Source: Novosphingobium sp. HII-3
GTDB lineage: Bacteria; Pseudomonadota; Alphaproteobacteria; Sphingomonadales; Sphingomonadaceae
Direction: 5' to 3'
Assembly: GCF_002916655.1 (NCBI RefSeq)
Contig: NZ_PPSM01000008.1
Coordinates: forward strand, 1-64,000
DNA: 64,000 nucleotides
Shown: one piece after another, positions 57,088 to 64,000 of the stretch
Layout: each line of letters begins with the position of its first letter
Position numbering within the stretch: position 1 is the stretch's first letter
Notes under the pieces: model-generated
What the model was told of the DNA's origin: nothing
What the model saw: only the letters and a program-made list of their open reading frames with translations
Database searches by the model: none
Made by a program: the position numbers and the translations under genes

Positions 57088-58314
57088 TCAACGGTACTTG
57101 GACAGCTCCAGTCGCGCGACCGCGCGATTGTGCACCTCGTCGGGCCCGTCGGCGATCCGGAGCGAGCGAGCACCTGCATAGAACTTCGCGAGGCCGGGAC
57201 CGGTGGTCACGCCTCCGCCGCCCCAAGCCTGGATCGCGTCGTCGATGATCCGGCACGCGATCTTCGGAAGGGCAGCCTTGATCATCGCGATCTCGAGCTG
57301 CGCGCCCTTGTTGCCGACCTTGTCCATCATGTCCGCGGCCTTGAGCGTGAGCAGCCGAGACATCTCGATGTCGATGCGCGCCTCGGCAATGCGCTCGTGC
57401 CAGATCGTCTGGTCGGCAATCTTCCGGCCGAACGCCGTGCGGGCCTCAAGCCGCCGGCACATCATTTCGAGAGCATATTCGGCCACGCCAATCGTGCGCA
57501 TGCAATGGTGGATGCGCCCCGGCCCGAGACGACCCTGTGCGATCTCGAAGCCGCGGCCTTCACCCAGAATGATGTTTTCGACTGGGACGCGAACGTCCTC
57601 GAGCAGCACTTCTGCGTGACCGTGCGGAGCGTCATCAAATCCGAACACCGGCAGCATCCGCACAATTGTGAGCCCAGGAGCATCCCGCGGCACGAGGATC
57701 ATCGACTGCTGGGCGTGCTTGGGCGCAGACGTATCCGTTTTCCCCATTACGATCACGACCTCAGCACGAGGATCGCCCATGCCGCTGGACCACCACTTGC
57801 GCCCATTCACGACATACTCGTCACCGTCGCGGACAATCGAGGTCTCCACATTGGTGGCGTCTGAACTCGCCACGTCGGGCTCGGTCATCAAAAAGGCCGA
57901 GCGAATCTTACCGTCCATCAGCGGCTTGAGCCAACGTGCCTGTTGCCCCGGCGAACCGTAGCGAAGCAGCAACTCCATGTTGCCCGTGTCGGGTGCCGAG
58001 CAGTTGAAGAGCTCGGGCGCCCACTCGACCCTTCCGGTTAGCTCCGCGAGCGGGGCATACTCCAGATTGGAGAGGCCGGCGCCGCGTAGCCCATCACGCT
58101 CGTGCTCGGATGGAGGAAGAAACAGGTTCCACAGGCCCGCGGCCCGAGCTTCCTCTTTCAAATCTTCGACGATCGCGGGCAACTGCCAACGGTCGGCGCC
58201 GAAGGCCGCCATCTGCGCCTCGTAGATCGGCACGGATGCGATCACTCTCTCCTGCATGAAGGCCCGCATGCGCTCCATCCATTCCGACTGGCGATTGCTG
58301 AACTCGAAATTCAA
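57088..58314 (-). CDS. Acyl-CoA dehydrogenase, ACAD11-like
   Basis: This 408-residue ACAD is closely paralogous to the 7425-8660 product: [80 protein letters not shown] and [20 protein letters not shown]. Residues 55-90 include [20 protein letters not shown]. Unlike its paralogue, it is not followed by an APH kinase but by a saccharopine-dehydrogenase-like gene. It starts 178 bases from a plus-strand crotonase, with the operator-like motif in between. Confidence 0.9.
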   Translation of the reverse strand: MNFEFSNRQSEWMERMRAFMQERVIASVPIYEAQMAAFGADRWQLPAIVEDLKEEARAAGLWNLFLPPSEHERDGLRGAGLSNLEYAPLAELTGRVEWAPELFNCSAPDTGNMELLLRYGSPGQQARWLKPLMDGKIRSAFLMTEPDVASSDATNVETSIVRDGDEYVVNGRKWWSSGMGDPRAEVVIVMGKTDTSAPKHAQQSMILVPRDAPGLTIVRMLPVFGFDDAPHGHAEVLLEDVRVPVENIILGEGRGFEIAQGRLGPGRIHHCMRTIGVAEYALEMMCRRLEARTAFGRKIADQTIWHERIAEARIDIEMSRLLTLKAADMMDKVGNKGAQLEIAMIKAALPKIACRIIDDAIQAWGGGGVTTGPGLAKFYAGARSLRIADGPDEVHNRAVARLELSKYR

Positions 58315-58421
58315 AGCCTCTCTCCCTGCACCGCCCGTATATTCTCGGAGCGCACATTAGCGCTGCGGCTACGCGCGCTGCTGCGCAAACGATAGACCAA
58401 CGCGATGCCTCAGCAAATATT

Positions 58422-58440
58422 ATTTGACCAATTGATTATT
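58422..58440 (-). promoter_or_regulatory. Putative operator, copy 11 of the 19-bp motif
   Basis: On the minus strand ATAATCAATTGGTCAAATA, 15 of 19 bases matching the copy at 8664. It lies between divergent ACAD (58314) and crotonase (58493) genes, 53 bases from the crotonase start. Confidence 0.55.
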
Positions 58441-58492
58441 CGCGCTGGCTGCTTATGCCAACCCCAACAGATACTATGTCGAGAGGGACTGG

Positions 58493-59317
58493 ATGACCGA
58501 TGCTTTCGATGCCCCGGGCTCGTTCGAAACACTGCTGACCGAGCGCCGCGGCGCAGTGCTGATCGTTTCGCTTAATCGTCCCGACGCGCTCAATGCGCTC
58601 AGTGCGATGATGGTCGACGAGCTGAACCACCTGTTCGAGACACTGCACCGTCGCGAAGACATCCGCGTCGTCATCCTTCGCGCAGAAGGCCGCGCGTTTT
58701 GCGCTGGGGCGGACTTGACCACCTGGGACCATGCGCCTGGGGAAGACGGCCGCGTCCACCGCGGCCTCGCGATTCAACGCAGCATCGCGCGCATCATGCA
58801 GCTCATGCGCTCCTGCCCGCAGCCGATCATCGCCCTGAGCCAGGGCGCCGCCTGCGGCGGCGGCTTCTCGCTGCTGCTGTCGAGCGACGTGCGCTTCGCC
58901 GCACCGAGCCTGCGCATGAACGCCGCCTACATCCGTATCGGCCTGAGCGGATGCGACATGGGTTCGAGCTATCTCCTGCCGCGGCTCGTGGGCATGTCGG
59001 TTGCATCCGAGCTGCTACTGACCGGCCGGTTCATCCATGCCGAGCGAGCAGCCGCAGTCGGCCTCGTCAGCGCGGTCGTGCCGGAGGACGAACTACTAAC
59101 GACAGGGCTGTCGCTCGCCGAGGAAATGCTGAACACCAACCCGCTGGGGCTCCGCCTTACCAAGGACGGCCTGAATTTTGCGGTCGACGCGCCCAGCATG
59201 GCGTCAGCCATGGCGATGGAGGACCGGCAGCAGATCCTAGTCGCAGGGACGCGCGACGCCACGGAAGCTCTGGCGGCATTCTTCGAGAAGCGTCCACCGG
59301 TCTATCGCGACCTTTGA
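58493..59317 (+). CDS. Crotonase-family protein, non-canonical active site
   Basis: A 274-residue crotonase: LNRPDALNALSAMMVDELNH, GRAFCAGADLTTWDHAPGED, GAACGGGFSLLLSSDVRFAA with Ser for the first Glu, and YIRIGLSGCDMGSSYLLPRL with Asp instead of the second. Neither hydratase Glu is present, so isomerase-like or hydrolytic chemistry is likelier. It is monocistronic, followed 15 bases later by a strong hairpin, and divergent from an ACAD operon. Confidence 0.88.
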   Translation: MTDAFDAPGSFETLLTERRGAVLIVSLNRPDALNALSAMMVDELNHLFETLHRREDIRVVILRAEGRAFCAGADLTTWDHAPGEDGRVHRGLAIQRSIARIMQLMRSCPQPIIALSQGAACGGGFSLLLSSDVRFAAPSLRMNAAYIRIGLSGCDMGSSYLLPRLVGMSVASELLLTGRFIHAERAAAVGLVSAVVPEDELLTTGLSLAEEMLNTNPLGLRLTKDGLNFAVDAPSMASAMAMEDRQQILVAGTRDATEALAAFFEKRPPVYRDL

Positions 59318-59332
59318 TCCCGATCTTGGGAG

Positions 59333-59358
59333 GGTCCGGTGCGCGACTGCACCGGACC
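59333..59358. terminator. Strong hairpin between convergent genes
   Basis: GGTCCGGTGC and GCACCGGACC form a perfect 10-bp stem with a 6-base loop, in the 48-base gap between the crotonase stop (59317) and the convergent ACAD stop (59366). It probably terminates transcription in both directions. Confidence 0.6.
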
Positions 59359-59365
59359 AGACCGA

Positions 59366-60505
59366 TTACGCCGCCTCGGCGCGCGACAGCTTCGCATAGC
59401 GGGCGAGGTGAAAATCGCGCGACCCGAACTGGGATTCGATCACAGTTGCGCGTTTGAAGTAATGGCCGACAGCGAGTTCGTCGGTCATGCCCATGCCGCC
59501 GTGCAGTTGCACTGCGCTTTGGCCGATATAGCGCGCGGACTGCGCGATGGTGGCCTTCGCGGCCGATGCGGCGCTCGCGCGTGCGACCGGATCGGCATCA
59601 AGCTTGAGCGTGACGAGGTAGACGGCCGACACTGCCTGTTCCAAGGCCATGTACATGTCGACCATCCGATGCTGCAGCACCTGGAAGGACGCGAGCGGCT
59701 GGCCGAACTGCCGACGCTGCTTGGTGTATTCGATAGTGTCCTGAAGCATCCGCCGCATACCACCGACGGCTTCGGAACAGACTGCGGCGATCGCCTCGTC
59801 GCGCACTTGCTCGAGCAACGGCAAGCTCTGCCCTTCCTGGCCGAGCAGCGCATCGGCCGGCAGGCGCACCTCATTGAATTCAAGGTCAGCGGCGCTGCGG
59901 CCGTCAATAAGGCGGTATGGGTGCATGGTTATTCCGGCAGCCGCCTTGTCTACTAGGAAGAGTGACACCCCAGCAGCATCGCGACGGCCGCCCGAGGTGC
60001 GCGCGGTCACGAGCAGATGAGTCGCTACAGGAGCGGCATCCACCACCGTCTTCGCGCCGTTCAAGATCCACTCATCTCCTGCACGACGAGCGTAGGTGGA
60101 AATGTCATGAAGGGCGTAGCGGGCTGTCGGTTCACAAGATGCGAGCGCGAAACGCGCCTTGCCGTCCAGCATCGCTTCAAGCGCCTGGCGGGTCCGTTCA
60201 CCCCCCGTGCGGCGCAGCAGGCCAGCGCCGACCACCGCAGTTTCCAAATAAGGTTCGACTACGAGCGCGCTTCCCAGCGCTTCCATGATAACCATCGTGT
60301 TGACAGCACTGCCGCCGAGGCCACCAAACTCCTCGGGCAGCGCTGCGCCGATGATCCCAAGCTCCGTGATGCCGGTCCATATCTCCGGCGACGAGGACGC
60401 GTCTTTGATGAGCTTACGGCGATCGTCGAAACCGTACTTCTCTCGGAAAAACCGTGTGACGGCATCCTGCAGCATGACCTGCTCTTCGCTTAGCGTAAAA
60501 TCCAT
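59366..60505 (-). CDS. Acyl-CoA dehydrogenase, FadE28/PimD-like subunit
   Basis: A 379-residue ACAD with LPEEFGGLGGSAVNTMVIME near residue 65, but the usual FAD-binding TEPGSGSD segment is degenerate (ALASCEPTARYALHDI), as in smaller subunits of heteromeric ACADs (FadE28, PimD). QYTKQRRQFGQPLASFQVLQ-type helix and QLHGGMGMTDELAVGHYFKR are present. Such subunits work with FadE29/PimC-like partners, of which two are in the window (5427-6620 and 24098-25330). ATG 60505 is 48 bases from the operator-like motif. The partner assignment is inference. Confidence 0.85.
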   Translation of the reverse strand: MDFTLSEEQVMLQDAVTRFFREKYGFDDRRKLIKDASSSPEIWTGITELGIIGAALPEEFGGLGGSAVNTMVIMEALGSALVVEPYLETAVVGAGLLRRTGGERTRQALEAMLDGKARFALASCEPTARYALHDISTYARRAGDEWILNGAKTVVDAAPVATHLLVTARTSGGRRDAAGVSLFLVDKAAAGITMHPYRLIDGRSAADLEFNEVRLPADALLGQEGQSLPLLEQVRDEAIAAVCSEAVGGMRRMLQDTIEYTKQRRQFGQPLASFQVLQHRMVDMYMALEQAVSAVYLVTLKLDADPVARASAASAAKATIAQSARYIGQSAVQLHGGMGMTDELAVGHYFKRATVIESQFGSRDFHLARYAKLSRAEAA

Positions 60506-60552
60506 AACGTCACCCGCTCTTTCCTTTGACTCGTTGTCACCTGCTATGCGAT

Positions 60553-60571
60553 TGTTTAATCGATTGAGCAA
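60553..60571 (-). promoter_or_regulatory. Putative operator, copy 12 of the 19-bp motif
   Basis: On the minus strand TTGCTCAATCGATTAAACA, with the conserved CGATTAAA core. It lies between the divergent ACAD (start 60505) and old-yellow-enzyme gene (start 60658), 48 and 87 bases from the starts. Confidence 0.6.
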
Positions 60572-60657
60572 GATCGTCTGACCGTTTGTGGGGCCCGACC
60601 GCCTCCTCCCTCGAGGGTCACGCGGGCGGACCGGCAGCAACTTATAAGAGAGGGAAG

Positions 60658-61776
60658 ATGAACCACAAACGGCTACTGGAGCCCCTTGCCCACCGTGGCC
60701 TTCTATATTCTAACCGAATCGTCTTCTCGCCACTGACACGTGCGCGGGCGACCTCGGACGGCGTTCCAGGCCAATTACAAGCGGAATACTATCTTCAACG
60801 CGCATCCGCTGGGCTTCTGATTTCCGAAGCCATTGCCATAAGGCCTGATGGACGCGGCGGCGCTTGGACGCCAGGCATCTACAACGAGGCGCAGATCGAC
60901 GGGTGGCGGCAAACCACCGACGCGGTGCACGCAGCGGGCGGTCGCATCTTCGCGCAGCTTTGGCATGCGGGCCGTTTGTCGCATTCCTCCTTCCATCCCG
61001 AGCGCCTTCCGCCAGCCGCGCCCGCTGCAATCGCTGCCAGCGGCCGCGTCGTTCTCGAGAGTGGCGCAGCGCCCTACGAGACGCCCCGTAGGCTGACAAT
61101 CGACGAAATCGAACAATACATCGCGCACTATGAGCAGGCGGCTCGCAATGCTATGGAAGCGGGGTTTGACGGCGTCGAAATCCACGGCGCGCATGGCTAT
61201 CTACTCGACTCTTTCCTGCGCGATGCAATCAACAACCGTGACGATGCCTTTGGTGGATCGGTGGAAAACCGAGCCCGCTTCTTGGTGTCTGTGATCGGCA
61301 GAGTCACCGATTGCGTCGGCGCCCACCGCGTAGCGGTCCGCCTCTCGCCGAACACCACGGCAGGCGACATGACCGACAGTGATCCTGAAGCCACCTTTGG
61401 CTACGTAATCGAATGCATGAACGCGCTCGACGTCGCGTGGATCGATGTGATCGAAGGCAATAACATGGTCACCCGCGACGTGCCCGGCGGCCTGGATACC
61501 GATATCCTGACGCGCGCCTTCAGCGGTGGCATCATCCTGAATCACGGGTTCACATTCGACATGGCCGATGAGGCGCTCGCCGCTGAGAGGGCAGATATGA
61601 TAGCGTTCGGACGAGATTTCATAGCCAATCCGGATCTGGTCGAACGTTGCCGCAAGGGCCTGCCGCTTGCCACGTCCGACCGGTCAGTTTGGTATGGCGG
61701 CGGCGGTGAAGGCCTGATCGACTTTCCTCCTCATCCCGCCAGCAGCGAAGCTGCCCAAAGCTCGGTGAGTGGCTAA
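60658..61776 (+). CDS. Old-yellow-enzyme-family NAD(P)H:flavin oxidoreductase
   Basis: This 372-residue FMN TIM-barrel protein has NRIVFSPLTRARATSDGVPG near the N-terminus, FAQLWHAGRLSHSSFHPERL, the substrate-binding HGAHGYLLDSFLRDAINNRD and IAFGRDFIANPDLVERCRKG. It likely reduces an activated C=C bond, such as in an enone or cyclic enal. GAGGGAAG precedes ATG 60658. It is followed 6 bases later by a metallo-beta-lactamase-fold gene, forming a two-gene unit in front of the next operator. Confidence 0.93.
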   Translation: MNHKRLLEPLAHRGLLYSNRIVFSPLTRARATSDGVPGQLQAEYYLQRASAGLLISEAIAIRPDGRGGAWTPGIYNEAQIDGWRQTTDAVHAAGGRIFAQLWHAGRLSHSSFHPERLPPAAPAAIAASGRVVLESGAAPYETPRRLTIDEIEQYIAHYEQAARNAMEAGFDGVEIHGAHGYLLDSFLRDAINNRDDAFGGSVENRARFLVSVIGRVTDCVGAHRVAVRLSPNTTAGDMTDSDPEATFGYVIECMNALDVAWIDVIEGNNMVTRDVPGGLDTDILTRAFSGGIILNHGFTFDMADEALAAERADMIAFGRDFIANPDLVERCRKGLPLATSDRSVWYGGGGEGLIDFPPHPASSEAAQSSVSG

Positions 61777-61782
61777 GCGGCA

Positions 61783-62892
61783 ATGAAGGATGCATCGCTC
61801 GCCGCCGACGTTTCGCCTCATACCCACCAAGGTCGCGATGACCGCTACAACCTTATCTATCCCTTGAAGGCGCATCCCGAAATCGGGGATGGCCGCTCCG
61901 TCGAGGTGGCGGAAGGCGTGCACTGGCTGCGAATGCCGATGGGCAAGGAGCTGGGCTACATCAACGTCTGGGCACTCGCCGATGGCGACGGTTGGACTGT
62001 GGTCGACACCGGTATGCGCACAGAGCAGACGGTGGAGGCCTGGCGCATGGCTTTCGCGGAAACGATGCAGGGACGTCCAGTCCACCGCATTCTGGTGACG
62101 CACCTGCATCCGGACCACAGCGGAATGGCAGGCTGGATTGCGAGCAGGACGGGTGCGCGGCTGTGGATGACGCGGCTTGAATATTTGATGCTTCGTGTGC
62201 TTGCCAACGATACCGCACGCGAGGCGCCTGCCGAAGGCATCGACTTCTATCGCGGTGCCGGCTGGGATGAAGCGGCCCTCGATCGTTACCGGGCAAGGTT
62301 CGGCGAATTCGGTAAGCTCCTCTACCCGATACCTAACTCCTTCCAGCGCATCACTGACACGCAGCGGATCCGGATCGGCAAGCATGTCTGGCAGGTTGTC
62401 GTGGGAGCTGGGCACTCACCTGAGCATGCCTGTCTCCACTGCCCCGATTTGAACCTGCTCATTTCAGGCGATCAGGTTCTTCCGCAAATCTCTTCCAACG
62501 TTTCGGTGCACCCCCTCGAACCTGAGGCCGATCCGCTCTCGGACTGGCTCAATTCACTCGCTCACATTCGGACCCACATCCCCGATGACGTGCTGGTCCT
62601 TCCTGCTCATGGGGATCCATTTATAGGATTGCACAAGCGCGTTGAGCAGCTTGCCAGCCGACACGAAGAATCGCTCGTGCTGCTCGCTCAAGCGCTGCAG
62701 AAACCACACCGTGCCGTCGATGTCTTCACTACGCTATTCCGGCGCCCAATTACGCCTGAACTACAGGGGATGGCCACCGGCGAAAGCCTCGCTCACCTAA
62801 ACTGTCTGCGTTCGCGCGGTATCGTTCGCAGAGATTTTGATGGTGAGAATGTCGCCTGGTGGTCCAGGGAGGGCGTGGTCACCGACGCGTGA
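61783..62892 (+). CDS. Metallo-beta-lactamase-fold hydrolase
   Basis: A 369-residue protein with the metal-binding THLHPDHSGMAG near residue 106 (HxHxDH), GAGHSPEHACLH carrying further ligands, ISGDQVLPQISSN, and VLPAHGDPFIG near residue 280. A C-terminal extension beyond the core follows (FTTLFRRPITPELQGMATG). Family members hydrolyse thioesters, lactones or related esters. In this setting an acyl-CoA or lactone hydrolase role is plausible. The ATG at 61783 is 6 bases after the old-yellow-enzyme stop. Confidence 0.9.
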   Translation: MKDASLAADVSPHTHQGRDDRYNLIYPLKAHPEIGDGRSVEVAEGVHWLRMPMGKELGYINVWALADGDGWTVVDTGMRTEQTVEAWRMAFAETMQGRPVHRILVTHLHPDHSGMAGWIASRTGARLWMTRLEYLMLRVLANDTAREAPAEGIDFYRGAGWDEAALDRYRARFGEFGKLLYPIPNSFQRITDTQRIRIGKHVWQVVVGAGHSPEHACLHCPDLNLLISGDQVLPQISSNVSVHPLEPEADPLSDWLNSLAHIRTHIPDDVLVLPAHGDPFIGLHKRVEQLASRHEESLVLLAQALQKPHRAVDVFTTLFRRPITPELQGMATGESLAHLNCLRSRGIVRRDFDGENVAWWSREGVVTDA

Positions 62893-63166
62893 GGCATCTG
62901 TTCGGGAGACGATCAGCACGCGTCGATTTGTGCGCCACTGCGCCAGGCCGCCTGAACATGGCGCAGCTCGTTTAAACGCAAGCTTCACCATCGTCTCAAT
63001 TCACGAGAGCGCTTATCGATGCGAGGACGCGTACGATTGCATCCGAGGGCATGGCGCGGTTGTCAACATTAGATGTCACGAGGCACGTCAGTCGAGCTGA
63101 TTTAGGCGGCAATATGCTCCGCGGCGAGGCGAGGGTTGAGTTGCCGACCGACCTATCTCCGGACCG
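62893..63166. other. Intergenic region before the terminal thiolase
   Basis: About 270 bases without a supported gene lead up to the operator at 63167. No hairpin or RNA gene was recognised. Confidence 0.45.
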
Positions 63167-63185
63167 TTAGTTAGGCGATTGATTA
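63167..63185 (+). promoter_or_regulatory. Putative operator, copy 13 of the 19-bp motif
   Basis: TTAGTTAGGCGATTGATTA, 52 bases upstream of the thiolase start (63238). It matches the copy at 37407, also upstream of a thiolase start, at all but 3 positions. Confidence 0.7.
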
Positions 63186-63237
63186 AGATGCTGGGAGCAG
63201 TTATAGGTCCGTCATGTGATTAGCCAAGGAGCGTACA

Positions 63238-64000
63238 TTGCCGGAAGCTTACATCGTCGCCGCCACGCGCACCGCAGGTGGGCGCAAAAACAGTCGTCTG
63301 AGCGGCTGGCATCCTGCTGACCTTGGCGGACTGCTGCTCGACTCTCTTGTCGAGCGCGCCGGCATCGACCCTGCTGCAGTCGATGACGTGATCTTAGGCT
63401 GCGTAACCCAGGCCGGTGAGCAATCGGTGCACATCGGTCGCAACGCCGTTCTTGCTTCGTCGCTTCCGGTCAGCGTTCCCGCGGTAACCATCGATCGCCA
63501 GTGCGGCTCCTCGCAGCAGGCGCTTCACTTTGCCGCGCAGGCGGTTATGTCCGGCACTCAGGACATGGTTATCGCCTGCGGCGTGGAAAGTATGACGCGC
63601 GTACCGATGGGCAGCGCATCGCTCCCGGAGAATGGCGTCAGCCCTTGGAGCGACAAGATCCTCACCAAGTTTGGCGTTCCGGCGTTCAGCCAATTCCAAG
63701 GCGCGGAGATGATCGCGAAAAAGTACGGCTTTACGCGCGAAAAACTGGACGCATTCGGTCTGGAGAGCCAATTGCGCGCAGGTGCAGCCACGCAGAACGG
63801 AGCATTCAAGGACGAGATCACACCGGTCGAGATTATCAACGCGGATGGCGAGCGTGAGTTGCACATCGTCGACGAAGGCGTACGATCGAATGTCTCGGCT
63901 GAAGCGATGGCTGGCGTTCGGCTGTTAGTGGAGGGCGGGACGCTGACTGCCGCGACGTCCAGCCAGGTGTGCGATGGCGCGTCTGGTGTGATCGTCGTTA
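63238..64000 (+). CDS. Thiolase, FadA5-like (3' end outside the window)
   Basis: TTG 63238 with AAGGAG seven bases upstream opens a frame that runs off the window: 254 codons are seen. MPEAYIVAATRTAGGRKNSR starts the thiolase fold; GCVTQAGEQSVHIGRNAVLA and VTIDRQCGSSQQALHFAAQA with the nucleophile Cys near residue 86 resemble the steroid thiolase FadA5. CGVESMTRVPMG follows. It probably cleaves a 3-keto-acyl-CoA on a bulky, steroid- or terpenoid-like intermediate. It is paralogous to the truncated stub at 37480, which has the same N-terminus and a nearly identical operator. Confidence 0.9.
   Translation, partial: MPEAYIVAATRTAGGRKNSRLSGWHPADLGGLLLDSLVERAGIDPAAVDDVILGCVTQAGEQSVHIGRNAVLASSLPVSVPAVTIDRQCGSSQQALHFAAQAVMSGTQDMVIACGVESMTRVPMGSASLPENGVSPWSDKILTKFGVPAFSQFQGAEMIAKKYGFTREKLDAFGLESQLRAGAATQNGAFKDEITPVEIINADGERELHIVDEGVRSNVSAEAMAGVRLLVEGGTLTAATSSQVCDGASGVIVV

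Overview
The window is 64 kb of GC-rich bacterial DNA. Its protein families, IS21 and IS630 remnants and frequent GTG/TTG starts fit an alphaproteobacterium, most likely a sphingomonad. This is inference from family resemblance, since no rRNA, tRNA or housekeeping gene is present. Almost every intact gene is a CoA-ester or beta-oxidation enzyme. I count 8 acyl-CoA dehydrogenases (ACADs), 8 stand-alone crotonase-family proteins plus 2 fused ones, 6 intact short-chain dehydrogenases/reductases (SDRs), 4 APH-fold kinases, 2 acyl-CoA ligases, 2 class III CoA-transferase/racemase proteins, 2 thiolases plus a thiolase stub and a thiolase-like fusion, and 2 aldehyde dehydrogenases. It reads as an accessory catabolic region for a large, probably methyl-branched or alicyclic (terpenoid- or steroid-like) carboxylic acid.

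Layout. 0-3.1 kb: IS21 and IS630 remnants around a tandem-domain TetR regulator. 3.1-8.7 kb (minus): operon ACAD, crotonase, ACAD, ACAD, APH kinase. 8.8-12.0 kb (plus): SDR, coniferyl-aldehyde-type dehydrogenase, tyrosine-phosphatase-like protein. 12.2-15.4 kb (minus): crotonase and a double CoA-transferase. 16.7-18.7 kb: FadB/FadJ-like bifunctional enzyme. 18.8-24.1 kb: decayed DNA with a mosaic IS21 element and one crotonase. 24.1-28.7 kb (minus): thiolase-like/crotonase fusion, NMO-type flavoenzyme, ACAD. 29-37.4 kb (minus): quinone oxidoreductase, acyl-CoA ligase, aldehyde dehydrogenase, crotonase, dienoyl-CoA-reductase-like SDR, two SDRs, APH kinase. 37.5-42.3 kb (plus): thiolase stub, alpha-methylacyl-CoA racemase, Zn alcohol dehydrogenase, ligase, crotonase. 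42.3-46.3 kb (minus): two APH kinases, DUF6285, ACAD. 46.4-52.4 kb (plus): reductase, ACAD, nitroreductase, EthD, thiolase, DUF3237, SDR. 52.4-58.3 kb (minus): two operons. 58.5-64 kb: crotonase, divergent ACAD, then old yellow enzyme, metallo-beta-lactamase-fold protein and a thiolase cut by the window end.

Two things tie the region together. First, a 19-bp motif (consensus TTRATTRNNYGATTRAWTA) occurs about 13 times, almost always in a promoter region and mostly 30-90 bp from a start codon. This implies a single regulon, possibly controlled by the tandem TetR protein. Second, the minus-strand genes APH kinase, DUF6285, ACAD at 42.3-45.1 kb repeat the order of the levulinate genes lvaABC, and three more APH kinases accompany ACADs. 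The pathway may therefore use phosphorylation of hydroxyacyl-CoA intermediates. Alpha-methyl racemisation, a FadA5-like thiolase, FadE28/29-like ACADs and crotonases lacking the hydratase glutamates suggest side-chain and ring degradation of a complex substrate. The actual substrate cannot be read from sequence.
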